Shown here: positions 1 to 62,278 of the stretch, piece by piece | How the letters are laid out: the number at the start of each line of letters is the position of its first letter | How positions within the stretch are numbered: position 1 is the stretch's first letter | Assembly (NCBI GenBank): GCA_019155185.1 | Contig: CM032802.1 | Span: 4,626,501-4,690,500, forward strand | Direction of reading: 5' to 3' | Source: Beaufortia kweichowensis | Taxonomy: Eukaryota; Chordata; Actinopteri; Cypriniformes; Gastromyzontidae | DNA: 64,000 nucleotides | Notes under the pieces: generated by a model | The model's database searches: none | What the model was told of the DNA's origin: nothing | Seen by the model: only the letters and a program-made list of their open reading frames with translations | Program-made: the position numbers and the translations under genes

Positions 1-3000
1 TTGAATGTAAAATACTTTCTACTGTTACAGCTTGATGTGGATAGACTATACAAAAAGTAAATTTATAGTTTTATATACCTAAAAAGTGTGAAGAGATGTA
101 CTTTATGATGTATGCTGTGTTGAGCAGCCCATTTTTGCAACACATGCTCAACCAAAGTTGTAAATTTGTGTCTGTCTATCCAGAAGTATCTATAGGTTTT
201 ATGCCTTTATTATGTTTTTTTTTTAATATTTGTGATGTAATTCCTGGAGCATTGTGCAGCAAAAAGTTTCCATTCCCAGCGAACACGCATAGATGTAATG
301 CACTGTACAGTGAGTCCCTTTGGATAGAAGCATCTGCCAAATGCATACATGTGAAATAATATGTTTATCTTTTCTTATAACCCAATGAAAATTGATAAAT
401 ACAATGTGGTATAGTAAGGACAGAATGCAGAGCCCTCATGCAGAAGTTGGGGGAATTTTTTCTCAAGCAATTGCCTGCAGATAATTCTCTAATGGTGTTA
501 TATAGGCCTGCCTTCCATAGCAAATGTGTGCCTTTTGTCAAATTAAATTTGAAATCCAATTATCAGGCAAAGTAATTTTCAACAGAGGGAGGTTAGGGAA
601 AGAAACAAAGACATCTTTTACTGTTTGCTCATTTGGATGACTGTGGGTGTATTCACACACTTACAGTAAGTAATTTTCAAATGATCCCAACTCAATCCTA
701 TGGAGGTGGACCAAAATATGAATTGCTGAAAAACAACTGAAGGAAATGTAACGAAAAGTGATTTACGTATTTTTCATTATTTTTCATGGTTTAAATAATA
801 ATAATAATAAAAACTAAATAAATATATTTATATGATTATGTTAGTTTTATACTTTTAACCTTACTTTCTCCATTTTGCAAAATCAACTTTCAAGAAAAAA
901 TAGCCACATCACTAATTTTCTTGTGGCATTAGTAGCAGCAATCTGAAAATCTGTAACGCTAATGAGCTTTCTCTCAAAATCTATAACCGCTGGCTACATA
1001 TCTCAGCCAAGCCTGTGTTATCCATCACCCCAGTCAACATGATCAAAAGAGAGTGAAACTGCAGCAGATGAAATTGTCCATCTGTCCAAATACTAACCGG
1101 ACTAAACGTAACTAAATTGCCAAAATCTGAATGTTAATATTGACAGTGATGCAGGGATACGGCTCATAGCATCCCAGTCCAGAGTGTGCATGACAAAACC
1201 TTTTTGAACCCATCAAAATGACATACAAAATCTGGTGGATCACAACCAAAAAAAAAACGGGTCATAGGTGTGTTTGATAGGATCTTAAACAGCAGAAACA
1301 GTTAAATGCAACTTACTAGCTTGCATTGTTAGGTGAGCAAATTAAATAAGCTTCTCAACTTTACAACAGAAAAAACGCTTTACAAAGCTGTGCATCTAAT
1401 TAAACCCCATTGTGTTGCTACAAATTAGCAAAATAATCAGATCCTAACATAACTACACAAGAAACAAGGATTCAGACTATATTAAACACAACACATATAA
1501 AAAATGTGTTTTATGCAGTAAATTATTGATCTCATTCATTTATTAGTGCAAATAATAGCTGTACATTTTTCATATTCAGCCTTCTAATTCTATATTTAGC
1601 CCACTGTTTGTTTCATCTAGTAATCTGATAAATCACACTTTTGCCATTTTGTGCATTTACAAACATTTCCTATATAGCATATGTCAACAGTTTGTGGTAT
1701 TAATTTATTCTCGTATTAAGTGATTTTCATGGTAGTAGTGTTATCAATCCATTTTCATGGTTTTACCCACCAATAAAATCCCAGTGTAAACCTGGTTATA
1801 ATGTATATCACAGTTGAATTAAAATGAAAATAAAACACAAAAAAAAATGAAAATAATATGTTAGTGAATGTGGATTGAAACGGTATAAATTTGCAATAAT
1901 CTGATTGCATAACTAATTAACCCTTGATTACTCTTGACTTGAAATGTTAAATACTTTGACACACAAACACTCGCACATGTTGAAATAAAGACATCAGGCC
2001 AAACACTTTTTGCAATGATTTTCAATTTTCCTTCAGAAATATACAGAGCCAAAGCATCATAAGATCACAGACCATTACAGGTAAAGTACATCTTTTTAAT
2101 GCTTTTACTGATAGAGAGAGTCACTGCAAGAAAATTGTGGTTAACCTTTTTTTATAACCGTGGTAAATTACAGTCTAATAACTTCAGAACTGCTGGATTG
2201 ATTTTCTTCACCTCTGTGTACACACCATCTCCGTTACGACAGTAGCATGGCACAGAAAAACAAACAAGATCTTATGGAATCAAATTATAAATAAATAAAG
2301 TCTGATGTAGAAAGTGCTTGGGACACATAAAAAGAGATAGAGGTTTATTAATGTACATACGTCATATTTTATTGTCCAGTACGACTTGGATCAAGCTAAA
2401 TTTTTACGAAGCGCAAATCACCGATGCAATGTGTCCGCCAGGTACAGAAATGATTACACAATAATATGCCTATGCAGTCTGGATTGTGACCGCTCCTCAA
2501 CCCGGCGATCGTCATAATGGAGATGCGCATATAAACCAGAATCGTCGAGGGAGGGGAATCCATAGCATTTCATCAGCCAGTAGCCCGCACGGCTGGGCTG
2601 AAATGTCAGGGGAGAAATTGAATGCTCATAAATGTGGTTTGCTGTCTGTGGCTGGCAATGACCCTGGCCTATCATCTGGAGTGATATTTGTTCATCTGTT
2701 TGGTTTGGTTGTAAGTGTACGACCATCCAGTGCCCGAGGCGAGCAAAGCTATTGAAACTCACCAGGGCTGGATGATGAGAGCATACACATACTACAAAAG
2801 AGTTCTGAGTGCTAGTCAAACACAGAACAACAGCCTCTAATCCAATATTTACGTACCGCCACAGTGTTGATTTTAGCGCGTGGTTGCAGCATCTTTTTGT
2901 GAAAGATGACTATAGAAGACTTGAGAAGTATTGAGGAGTTTCAAAGCTTTTTGCGACATGTTTTAAGTTTCTACTTATGTAAAGCAGTCCATCTGGTGTT

Positions 3001-4429
3001 ATTTGAAATCGCATATGTTCATGCCGAAGAATAAATATCCATATGGGTCTTTTGGGATTGTAAGGTGGAAATTAGTGCCGCAGTGGCATACGGGGACGAT
3101 GGGCACCCTCAGCTCAAGTCATGTTTACCTTTATTGTCCACCATCATGCCATCATTAACATACGACATCATTAACTATGTTTGAAAATATTTTGGAATTT
3201 ATTATTTTTGCATTGAAACGTTATGAAAGCAGTTGTTTCAGTACCTTCATTATATTATAGGGTCATTGAAAACCTGGAATATGAGGGAATTTTTCAAAAT
3301 TGTGAATAAAATCTTGTGACCTTCAATAATTTAAAGTACAAGACATGGGTAAGTTGCATGTGGACACTGGACACAGGATTTTACACTTCGTAGCCAAAGT
3401 AAGCTTCAGCCAACCGTAATATAAACATAAATAAAAGAGTGATCGCTTGTATAGTATCAATGGTGCGATTTGCTTTCTGCCCTTTACGACTCAAATTGAC
3501 TAAAGAACAAAGCAAAACAACCGCAATTTTACACACGGAGAGCATGAGGGATTTATTTACAGTGTAGCAACGACTGTGAGCTGTAATCAGCATCGAAACA
3601 GGCCTTGTCGAGCTTAAGACCCACAATGGGCACCAATCCATTTGTAAAATTAGACTCATCCAGCATCACTCATGTATGAAACCCACTGAATTCCACAAAT
3701 ACAATCATACGTAAAGTGCTTACAGCGGCGACTGACTCTGTGGCGTTACGCCCCCAGTGATTCTTGTACTAGGGCGGAGGAGAGGAATTGGTACAAATCA
3801 AACCTCGTCCTCTGGGTTAAAACTTTAAGATCATTACAGTTCAAGTGAGAGACAGGACAGTTCCTCCTCGGTTTTATGAGGAAAAGCCTCTGGTCATATT
3901 TATTTTTATTATCAGGGGAAAATGGGAGATAACTTGAAGAGGAGATAAAAGCATGGAGAGTCGGAAGCTTTGATAAGCTAAACACACTGATAGCTTTCAC
4001 ACCCTAAAGTGTGTTTGTGTGCTCATATGGGAGCACAGAGAGAGACTGGAGAGGTTAGTCACCAAAATGTGTATGTAGAGTTTTATAACCCTGCTACTGG
4101 CTATTTTTTTGTAGGAGATAATGCAGATAATGCTGTTCTACTTTTGAAATCTTACAGACATAAAGCCACAATTTAGATTTTTTTGTCTGGCATGAATATT
4201 TCTTCCTCTGGATAACAAACAAACTTTTGAATGATTTGAGAAATAGGACAATCAATTATATGCAGCTTTTGATAATGACTCATTTGGCAAAGCAAATGGA
4301 TTCAAATTATTGGAATTGTGGCCAAAATCCTAAAACTGCTGAAAATTTGTAGATTCATACAGTATTATTTCAAACATTTAAAAACTTCCTGCAGGAAGTT
4401 TGGACATGTAGTTGGTGTAGTAATACAAA
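1..4429. other. intergenic DNA downstream of kirrel3
   Basis: No recognisable gene was found. It holds a tRNA-derived SINE fragment near 225-358 and short AT-rich tracts. The stretch 2400-2900 has more balanced composition and open frames on both strands (minus 2454-2819 is the longest), but I recognise no protein in it. Confidence 0.6.
225..358 (-). mobile_element. tRNA-derived SINE fragment
   Basis: The body tccctttggatagaagcatc followed by tgccaaatgcata is the reverse complement of the fish repeat tail 'catttagcagacgcttttatccaaagcgac'. The left end (cctggagcattgtgcagc) corresponds to a decayed tRNA-like head. The same family recurs at 23262-23315, 38018-38132 and 46468-46595. Confidence 0.55.
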
Positions 4430-4617
4430 AATCTTATCGGAATTTGTTAATATTTTACGGGGTGGCTAATACGTACAGTACAAATTAATATCATCTCATT
4501 CTTATGTTTTAGTATGATTTGCCTTAATCATATAATTATATGTTTTTGTACAATTTACATCATATGAATTTATACAAATTAGCCACCTTGTAAAATACAT
4601 ACAAATTCCCATGAGAT
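4430..4617. mobile_element. palindromic MITE just beyond the kirrel3 3' end
   Basis: The left arm (atcttatcggaatttgttaa, then ggggtggctaat) is the imperfect reverse complement of the right arm (attagccaccttgtaaaata, then aaattcccatgagat). The arms are about 50 bases with an AT-rich centre. It is a common fish-type palindromic repeat; the superfamily was not assigned. Confidence 0.6.
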
Positions 4618-4635
4618 CAGGTTGCCTGTCTTAGG

Positions 4636-4647
4636 TTTATTTTTATT
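4636..4647 (-). terminator. tandem polyadenylation signal candidate (two AATAAA)
   Basis: The plus strand reads tttatttttatt, i.e. two AATAAA hexamers back to back on the minus strand. They are the first canonical signals after the kirrel3 stop codon. A MITE begins about 19 bases further downstream. Confidence 0.4.
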
Positions 4648-6475
4648 AGACACTATACTCTATTGTACAGCGTGCAAAACAAACTTTCAGCATCACACAG
4701 TTGCAGTATATCATTTAAAATGTTTGTGTGTCTGTCTTCTCATCCCATACAGAATCCATTGCTATCTTGATGAAGTACCGTGATTTAGGATTATGAGCAA
4801 GAAGTGCATGAAGTTATCAGTAGTGTCATAGGTTGCGGTTTCAGTTCTGTAGACTAAAATACTGAGAAAAGAAAGAACAGAAATAAAAAACAACAAACAT
4901 TTACATTAGGCATGATTGCCCATCCACCCCCCCCAAACATCCCGTTCTAAAAATGTACACAAACTGCTCACTTATAACAGTGAGAGAACACAACGCATTT
5001 CAGTCCAATGTCAACCACATGAACAGTAGACAGAACCGGAGCAAAAAGTACATGTATCATCTACTGTATTCAGATCTTAACTAAATTTCTGTTTTGCAAG
5101 AAGCATTTTCAAAATATATCTAGCACACGTTCAAATGGCATTTTATGAATTGGAAGGCTGCTTTTAAAGCAGTATAATCTGACTTCACATTACAGGACAG
5201 GATATAGTCTTAACTATGTTTCAAGTCTGAACATTCCCAGTGTTTCCCAGTGTGTTATCCACATTAAAGCATATCCTTCCAGAAATAATAGTATTCAAAG
5301 CTGAAGTGTGTTAAATTACTTTCCCCTATCCCTGTTAAATATGCAAAGACCAGTTTAAGTAAACCAGATGTGGGTTGATTTCCCTGAAAAATGTAAACAC
5401 TGTGTCTCCGTGATGGTATCTGTACACAAACTCTCAACATCATCTCGACCAACCCGACATGTCAACATTGGCTTATTCAATCCTGTATCAGTTTGACCAT
5501 TAGACAAATTGAATTATTTTCTCCAATTTGATTGGTCGACTCTGGTAGTGTGTAAATTACACAGCTCAGCTTTGGGAAAAAGTCTCATATCTCACAGAAA
5601 TGTCATGACACCTTCAAAAGGTCCACCCAAGGCAAAGTAAATAAAGATTAAATAATCCCAAATCAGGTCAAACAGTCAATGAAATCAAACCATAAAGTTA
5701 CGATGTTAAAAATAAGAATGTTCAGAAAGAAATATAGAAGGATAGATCAACACAGTACACAAATATATCTTTGAATTGTAAACCAACAGCTCAGAAGCAT
5801 TGAGAGAATCTTTCATATGAAATTTTCACCTTTGTCAGAACAACGACTCTGACTGACATTAGTCTACGTTTCATTTTTTTGTCTTTTGTTCTGTTTTCCT
5901 TTTGTTTAGCTAGCTGCGGTAAAGAAGTGGCATTGAGAAATCTTACATACAACTGTGACAGTTGTGCTTAAATGTACAGGAGCCAAACAGCATTGTCCTC
6001 TAGTGCAGAGGAGTGTCTGTAGCCTTCATCAGCTCTCTTCAAACACCTCATCTATGGCATTTTTTACAAGCCCTGTTTCTATGTGTTTTTTCTGAGGAGC
6101 TTATTCATCCAGAGCTGTTTCAAAGTCACTGGAACTACAAGCAAGGACACCGGTTGAGTTCAGATCCTTGGAACTTTCTACGTTGGCAAAGTAACATCAC
6201 TGTGGCACACGGTTAATTTTTAAGGACATTTGTGGCCCAGACGTTTAGGCCGTTGGGAAAGTCTATGAGCTGAACACAGTAAGGCTTCTCAGAGTTGTTA
6301 AATAACAGTTGGACAAATATGAAATATATATTAAGCAAAACAAGTAAGGGGGAAAATGACATGATGTGCTAGATGTGCTTGAACAAGTTCCTGATTTGTG
6401 TCCTGGAGAGTTTCACTCCCCTTTGGCCAAACCTCTTGATATTTTGTCTTCTGTCCATCTCCAAGCAAGCCCAAG
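4636..6475 (-). other. kirrel3: predicted kirrel3 3' UTR
   Basis: This is the sequence downstream of the TGA on the minus strand. It contains no further exon-like coding segment. The first canonical polyadenylation hexamers met in the transcript direction are the tandem pair at 4642-4647 and 4636-4641, which would give a 3' UTR of about 1.8 kb. The extent is an inference. The plus-strand open frame at 6013-6216 lies inside it and is taken as noise. Confidence 0.5.
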
Positions 6476-55266
<48,791 letters not shown>

Positions 55267-57354
55267 CTGAAACGACAGAGATAAAACAAAATTTAACTTC
55301 AGTGCTTCTCTGCAACGCACCACTTTCCTGTTCTTACACACCGTCTTTAAAGGCTCAGATCCATTATGAAATGGTTTAATGTTACATGACCTCATTTGGA
55401 GAACTTATTCAAAGAAAAGCTCTTGGGGACTCAAGGGTGATTAAGATGCAATGGTGAAGTGCACTTAGGGCCTTTCGTCAACCTGTCAACAGCAAACAGA
55501 AAAAATACGTAACGCAAAAGGGGCGAAGGTCTAAACTCCATTAGATGCGAGTGGCTCTAGAAAGTTGTCAGCAGTACCAAGTGATGCGTCTTAAAGGAAG
55601 GTGTCATGGATATAAAGGCAATGAAAGAAATGTAAGTAGCATAAGTGTAAGGTCTTTTCTTCTCGTAGTACTTAGGTGGAAGGATCTCAAGATACATAAA
55701 AGTAAAAGGTTTGGGACTGTGCATATTCTTGTGGTCCCATTAGCCAATCAGAATGGTCATGAAATCATTTTACAGCTCCAGTGTTACATTCACATTAGTC
55801 TGACATCTCAGCTCAGGTGATTGGCTTGAAAGAAAAAGACAAAAAAAAAACACCTGAGTGCCCTTAAGCAAAGATGTGCATGTGACAGCTAAGTAATTGA
55901 CATTGTGCATTTAGATAAATAAGATGCTGATATCTTTGTTAAGTTTGGTTACTGTAGCATGGCAATTTTGTAACTTTTTGTGGCTAATTTGTATAAATAA
56001 ATTTTTATCAAAGGTTGAAACACCATAGTGTTCATATGTCAATATTTGCTGGTTTGAAAACCCATGTGAGGTCTCTCTGAAAGTTTCAAAAGTATTTTTT
56101 ATGTTTAAAGTATGATTTTTTATAGTCAGGTAAAGTGCTGTTTTCAGAATTGTCACATCCATAACAGTCCATATGAAATAAAATAACTATTTTATGTTTT
56201 TGAAGAATTATCTCCTCTCCATTTGTTGGGTATTATTGCTTCTGGTTTGTGTATTTATAATCACAGAAATCCTACAAAGAAATCCTGCCTCTCAAAGATG
56301 TGTGTCCTTTTATTTACATCCATAATTCATGAATGTTTCCATTTTGTTAAACAGAAACTTGTGCATAGACTGATATATTTTTCTGATTCCTGCACCTCTT
56401 TCAACTAGGCTTTAGTAAAATGATGGTTCAATATATTGATAATAAATACATTCTGTGAGAATTTATATTTCAAATAATGTCACATCCATAACACTGGAAT
56501 TGCCCACTGGTGTGTCTGTATTTTTGGATGCCAGTCTTCTGAGCTGTGTTCAACAACTAACATGTCAGTGCTATACTGTATATTCTATCAAGTCAGACGC
56601 TATCATGTTCTCAGTTTGTGCAAACTCAGCCGATCGCTTTCAACATCCTCAAAAGGATTTCTGTCTCCAAATCGAATCTAGTTACAAGACAAATGTCCTC
56701 CATTTCAAACTGCAACATGTCAACGGAGAACATATCGCGTGTGCACTCATACGTGCTCAAAAATACAAGGGTTTGACATATCAGTTATCAATATTGCATT
56801 GAGCTGTCTGAGTGGAGAGATGACGGGTATCTGGCTGGCAGTACTGTTTAATGGAGATCATGTTGAACTCTTCAGCTGTCCCTGATGTGTGGCTATCTTG
56901 AATTGGAGAAGATGGCTGATATTGCTCATTCCACTTTAAATCTCAGTGTACTGGTTAATCAATACTCATTACTGTGGAACACTTACCACCCTCTCCATAT
57001 CTTGATGTGTGTGTGTTTCTAACTTAGTTATACTTTACTACAGGGATGTCAAAAGTACTGCCAAGTCGATATTATAATGAAAAAGTTGTAGGCTTAACAA
57101 TACCAGGTTGTCTGCAGTACTGGTAACAGTGAGACCCGAGTCAGTTCTCATTTACTGTCTGGCCGGCCGACAGAAGGCTGCTTCCAAGTGCACATGTGCT
57201 ATGAAGAAAGCTTGCATGTGCTGTGCCAAATGCATGTTTTAGTCGAAGTAACTGCATGTTTACATGTAAAAAACCTGATGCAACCTTTTCTTTTTGATTT
57301 GTCATAATTAAGGTCTGGAATGATTCATGTTTATGGAAATATCAACTTAAAAAT

Positions 57355-57590
57355 TAAGTATGATAACTGTCACTGCACATATTAAGCATAAACATGAACA
57401 TTTTCCAAACTACAATTTTAGTTATTTTTATAAACAACAATAACATTTTTTATTATTTTTTATCATGTTATTATTATTGACATTTGTCAAATACATTTAT
57501 ACTTGAGTCTTAGACCTTTCCAGATTAGAATTTAACTATGAAATATTAAAGTGAATAATGAAATATGTTATTAGTGACAGATAGCAGGAT
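57355..57590 (+). mobile_element. family A element
   Basis: gataactgtcactgcacata at the left, cttgagtcttagacctttcc in the interior, then aactatgaaatattaaagtg and gtgacag at the right. The order is the same as in the other family A copies. Confidence 0.6.
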
Positions 57591-58681
57591 TAATAATACA
57601 ACTATTTTAAGTAATGGTTGCTTCAATTTACTATGTACCGTATATATAAAAAAATACAGTATGCCATGGTAATTTTTGTAAATGACAAAAGGTAATGCTT
57701 TAAATATAAACTACTAATTACACCAACTGAACAGGGTTAATCTGTAGTAATTATCTTTTATAGAAAACATTTGATGTACATGAATATATGCTAATTCCAC
57801 TGTTTGGCTAGCTATATAAACATGTATATGCAATGAATGCAAATATCCACAAATTGTGCCATTTTCCAGACTGATGTTAAACTAAACCCTTGGAGGAAAT
57901 AATTAATTTGCCAATGTACCGACGGATGTCTTCAATGCTATACATTCCATGAATTAGTAAACAAATCCTTCATACCTCTGTGCTGCCTGCAGTAAAGTGT
58001 GATGAATGGCTTGTTAAAAGCCAAACATGAGTTCACAGATTGATTTATATAAATTCTCCCTGGCGGACACCAACGTCTTCTATCCCAACAAGCCATTATT
58101 AAATCAACAACAGAAAAATGCACTGTGAATTCGTACAAATTTATTGGGCTCTACATCTTTGAAGCCTAGCAGGCTAGTCTGCACAACACAGTGTTTTTCA
58201 CTCTGTCTGTCTTTCTTTCTCTGCCGCTGTGAGCTGCTTTATTTGTAGGAACATGTTTGTGTGTGTGTTTGCTCTGATAGCGCTCAGTATATTACTCAGG
58301 TACGCTGCCTGTAGACTGAGGAGTTTATCTCGCTGCTGTGTATCGCAGCGGTTTTGCTTCCAGGCGACGTCAGGGTTTCCGTTTGCCTTGTCATGTTCTA
58401 GGAATACTGAGTGCAGAAGAAAGCATTCTCTGCCCTTGTTTTTCTGTAGCTTTTTCTTCTTCAAGAAGATGTGGGTTATCCAAAAGAAATATTTTATGTT
58501 TCATATAATGATATGAAAGTATTAACTTTCACTCTGATGCTTTTTTAAAAAGTGTTAAATATAATATATATATAAAATAAATATAATAAATATAAAATAA
58601 AATAAAATCACATTATCGCATTATTTTTATAGCTCAATTCTCCAAAAAAGAATGTCTTTATATTATTTTAAGTTCATATTA

Positions 58682-58885
58682 TACACTTTCAAAAATAAAG
58701 GTGCTTCCAAACCTTTCTGTTAAAGGTACTTAAATGCACTTTTTTATGGTCTAATGAACCCTTTTCAACTAAAGAACTTTTTGTGAAAGAGATTTTTTTG
58801 AATGTTGAAGATTCTTTATGAAAGCCTTCAGGCAAAAATTGTTCTTCTATGGTATCATGAAGCACCTTTATTTTTTAAAAGTGTA
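58682..58885. mobile_element. palindromic MITE, family C
   Basis: The left end is tacactttcaaaaataaagg, then tgcttc; the right end is gaagcacctttattttttaa, then aagtgta. The two are near-perfect reverse complements of about 26 bases. The interior has the aaagaac/gttctt repeats typical of this fish family. Confidence 0.75.
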
Positions 58886-59689
58886 AAATGTGTGACATTT
58901 GCTTGGAGACTATTGTATTTCTGTTTCAATGTCTAAGACAATGTAGAGATACATCTAAGATCGCTAGGGTGTTTTCATCAGGAGAAAAAATTGCAGGAGA
59001 AAAAAAACTGCTGATCTGAGAAAAACAATTGAAATATTAAATCCTAGTTGTAATTTTTCTCTTCTGTGGGACTTTCTGTGCAGTAATTGATTGGCCCTTC
59101 TGTTGTTTTTTATTCAGCGCACTTGTTAACTTATGACAGCTTCTACTTTCCTCAAAGCCTCAGCACTGTGTCATCTGAACCTCCGGCCATCAGCACAAAT
59201 GAGTCTGATGAGGAGATGGCAAACCCTCTCTGGAACTGATCTCAACACACTGCTAATTATTATGATAAAAGAGAATTATTTTTATTACTGCCAACAGTTA
59301 ATAAGAATACAAAAAAGCAAAACAGCAAATAAATAGCTGGTATCCAGTTGTGAATTTCTGGACTTGCAAAACTATTTCTCCTGTGAGATTTTCAGGTTAG
59401 TCAATTCTTCCACATTCATGCAAACACAATTACGTGCACGTTCCCGTTTTAACAATGCGAGGAAAGTGGGAAATGGTAATTCGCTATTGCATACAAAGAC
59501 AAGGTGTTTCCTCACTCAAACTGTATATAGCACAGCATGGGACTTGTGAAAAGCTCATATAAATACACAGATAACTTGTGAATAGTTCTAAGATTGCCAG
59601 CTACAGTGTAATTTTTTTTCTTAGATGCAGATTTTAAGTAAAATATCTACAAACTCTATAAAAAACTATTTGCCAATGGGGTAAGAAAA

Positions 59690-59800
59690 TAACAACATTG
59701 ACCCCCATTTACTTCTATTGTATGAACACAAAACCACATTTCTCCAAAAAAAGAGTCACATACAGGTTTAATTTGTATGTTTTGGTGAACTATTCATTAA
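59690..59800. mobile_element. decayed 'agttcaccca' MITE
   Basis: gacccccatttacttctatt, then gagtcacatacaggttta and tttggtgaactattcatt follow the order of the right half of the element at 49434-49701. Confidence 0.5.
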
Positions 59801-60115
59801 TTATTTAATATAAATTGTCCTCAAGAAATATTTTGTGAAATCCTCTCTCTCAGTGTGGTAACAAAATATGAACATCTATAAAATGGGGGGTTTGGTCAGA
59901 CAGGTTAATAAATTCCTCTCTGTGTACTTCACCACCTGGTGAGTCCATGTGGACAGCAAAACACAAGCCTGTTTCGTTTCCTCCAAACCACTTCAAGCGG
60001 CAGGACAACACATGTAGGTCAACCAAAGAGAATGTAGAGAAATAGGTAAAGACCTGGGACAGCTGACCTATGGGTCCTGAAGGTCCCACTGTGGTGGAGG
60101 AGCTCACTCACATAC

Positions 60116-60212
60116 CGATCTCAGCGACGCTTCGGTCGCATCTGCTAACGTTCCGCTTGGGTGCTCCGTCAGACGGCCTCGGAGCGGACCCTTCCTCCAT
60201 CTCCCCCCTCAT
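60116..60212 (-). CDS. candidate first coding exon of kirrel3 (no signal peptide)
   Basis: Within a CpG-rich patch, the minus strand has ATG at 60212-60210 (an in-frame TGA lies 45 bases upstream) and 32 open codons, then one base and the strong donor G/GTATGTGAG. The phase (1) and the trailing G join exactly to the Ig1 exon at 55266, giving ...RSVAEI-V-AEAVFSQQ. The peptide starts MRGEMEEGSAPRPSDGAPKR and has no hydrophobic core, so it would not direct secretion. An overlapping upstream ATG (MTSCAAG...) opens a short uORF. It may be an alternative or 5' exon, a 5' UTR exon followed by a missed exon, or a coincidence. The canonical signal-peptide exon was not found in the window. Confidence 0.4.
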
Positions 60213-60260
60213 CTTCTGCGCGATCAAAACTGCCAGCTGCGCAGGAAGTCATGCGCGGAG
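60116..60260 (-). promoter_or_regulatory. CpG-rich patch, candidate promoter or first exon
   Basis: By eye there are about 17 CpG dinucleotides in roughly 145 bases, against a very CpG-poor AT-rich background. This is typical of a vertebrate transcription start region and coincides with the candidate first exon. No convincing TATA box was identified. Confidence 0.4.
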
Positions 60261-62278
60261 ATCAGTGAGGTGGAGACGACAGATTCCTGCACTGTCCCTC
60301 ATATGGCACTTCCGCTTGATAATACCCCGTGATAACCAAAGTCTTCCCGAAGAGCGAGGCAGGACAAGGAGAATGCAATCAAACAACAACAAAGTGCGTC
60401 TAGACGGAGTGAACGCTAATGTTTTGCTGATTATCAATGATTTATGGTGTAATGTTCGCAGCACTGGTGTGAGGTTCTGGCAGTGGAGAAGCAACACTAA
60501 TCTTCATTATAAATGGCTTGTGTTCTGTCATAATCAGGGCAAAAAGAAAATGATTCTATATTAAATGTAGCATAGTGGCCTTTTGAGATTAAGTAAACCT
60601 GGCTCGCCGAGTGTATGTGAAGTGTTGATATTCTAGGTGTGCGTCTGTCAATCTTCACTTCAGATTTGTCAATTGGGTCGGTCAGTACTGCAGGCAGTTC
60701 CTTGAGGAACATTTCTCACTCCAGCTGAGTACAGACACAGTTAATAGTACAATTACCTCCGCACGACCAGACCTTGTTAAACCTGAATAATGTTGAAATC
60801 GAATCTTTCAACTGCATCCAGGCTGAATTTCTTTGCAGATGGAGTGAATTGTAATTTTTACAAATTGGATCAAGCTCTAGTCTCGCCGTTTTTGGCTTCT
60901 ACTTCTTCTTCTTGGGTCAGTCAAGTGCTTGGCAAGTATCAGTGATCTTTTTTATTAATTAAAATGTAGGATTTGGGCTTTTTTGTGCATAAATCTCATA
61001 GCATACTATGGAAGACATTTTAGCATTTTTTCACATCTTTAGTCTGTTTAAAATTTTTCTATTTCTACATTATTATTTGGTCTGTGTTAAAATGTTTTCC
61101 TTTTTGCAGCGACGCACATTGTGAAAAGCACTGTTTTAATAAAATTCAATGAGGGAGCACGTGTCATAGCAGATTACATTTTCAAACCTTCTGCTGGGTA
61201 ACAATTTATGACACAGTAATTGTAATTAGCTGTTTAAAAACAGTAATAAAAAAACTACTTCATGTGTATTAAATGTGAAGATTGTTTTCATTATCAAATT
61301 TGAAGTGTTACCAAATAATGCAACACCTTAAAAAGGCTATTAAACAGCTTTTCAGGCATTTTCTTCCATGAAAACAAAACCTGACCTGAATCCAATTAAA
61401 TCTCAAGTTATGTTTGCTCAGTAAAATGCAATTAGGTATTTTACTAACAATATTTGGAAGACATCTCGAACCAACAAATCTGTCGAGCAAAAATTAGCCA
61501 GTGAAACATTTTGTACCAGAACTTGAACTTTATCGATCTTAACAGTGTGGTTTGCTAAAAGTCTAAAAATTAGTAATTGGTCGTTTTAAAATCTTAATAT
61601 AAAATGTGAACAGATTGCTACCCATTTACATCATGAGGCCATAACTGGCACTAACCCTTTTAAGAAAACAGCGGTAAGGTCGATTATGTTATTCCCCAGC
61701 AGGGAGTTAATCATCATTTCTACCTCCTGTAATATCTGTGATCTGCTATTGTGTTGAAAAGATGAATATAACTGTCATAACCTTTTAATCAACAAAATAA
61801 CATCATATAAGTGTCAAAGTATTGAGATTGAGTTGATTTAGTCTTGGCTGTTATAATGATGTGGAACAGATGGGATGGAGAGCGCTGAGCCCACAGCAGA
61901 AACGTTCTCCACCTCACAGGTTACTTCTACTAGCAACATGTGCTTGATAAATATGTCAGTACGTATCGCTTGCGATTGGATAATTATAACGACTCTAGAG
62001 GGAATTGTTGTTGTGTGTGAATGAATGTGTTAAGTTTTGGGAGAGCAACAATTTTAGCATTTTTACTAACAATTTTAACATTGCCACTACTCTTAAAGTT
62101 AATATGTGTGTTTTTAAGTTAAAATACATTATTCCAATAATATGCAAAGATAGATCCAAGTAAGCCAAATAATTAAATTTTACATTTTCCCCAAAAACCT
62201 GGATGGGACAGTCTGCCAAAACTTTTCTAGGGAGAAAACTTTTATACATCTGCCCATTATAACAATTATTGTGTTGTT

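Larger units (their letters stand above)
55267..60115 (-). other. kirrel3: kirrel3 5' intron (if the candidate exon 1 is real)
   Basis: No signal-peptide exon was seen in this stretch by eye. It contains a family A element at 57355-57590, an AT-rich run at 58555-58615, a palindromic MITE at 58682-58885 and a MITE relic at 59690-59800. Confidence 0.6.

Noticed and set aside
2454..2819. 121-codon minus-strand frame downstream of the gene
   Set aside because: There is no recognised family, an open frame also exists on the other strand, and there is no exon or promoter evidence. It is kept only as a note in the intergenic entry.
60070..60564. 164-codon plus-strand open frame across the CpG patch
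   Set aside because: It is antisense to the candidate first exon and its length is explained by local GC content. There is no recognisable domain and no splice or start context that favours it.
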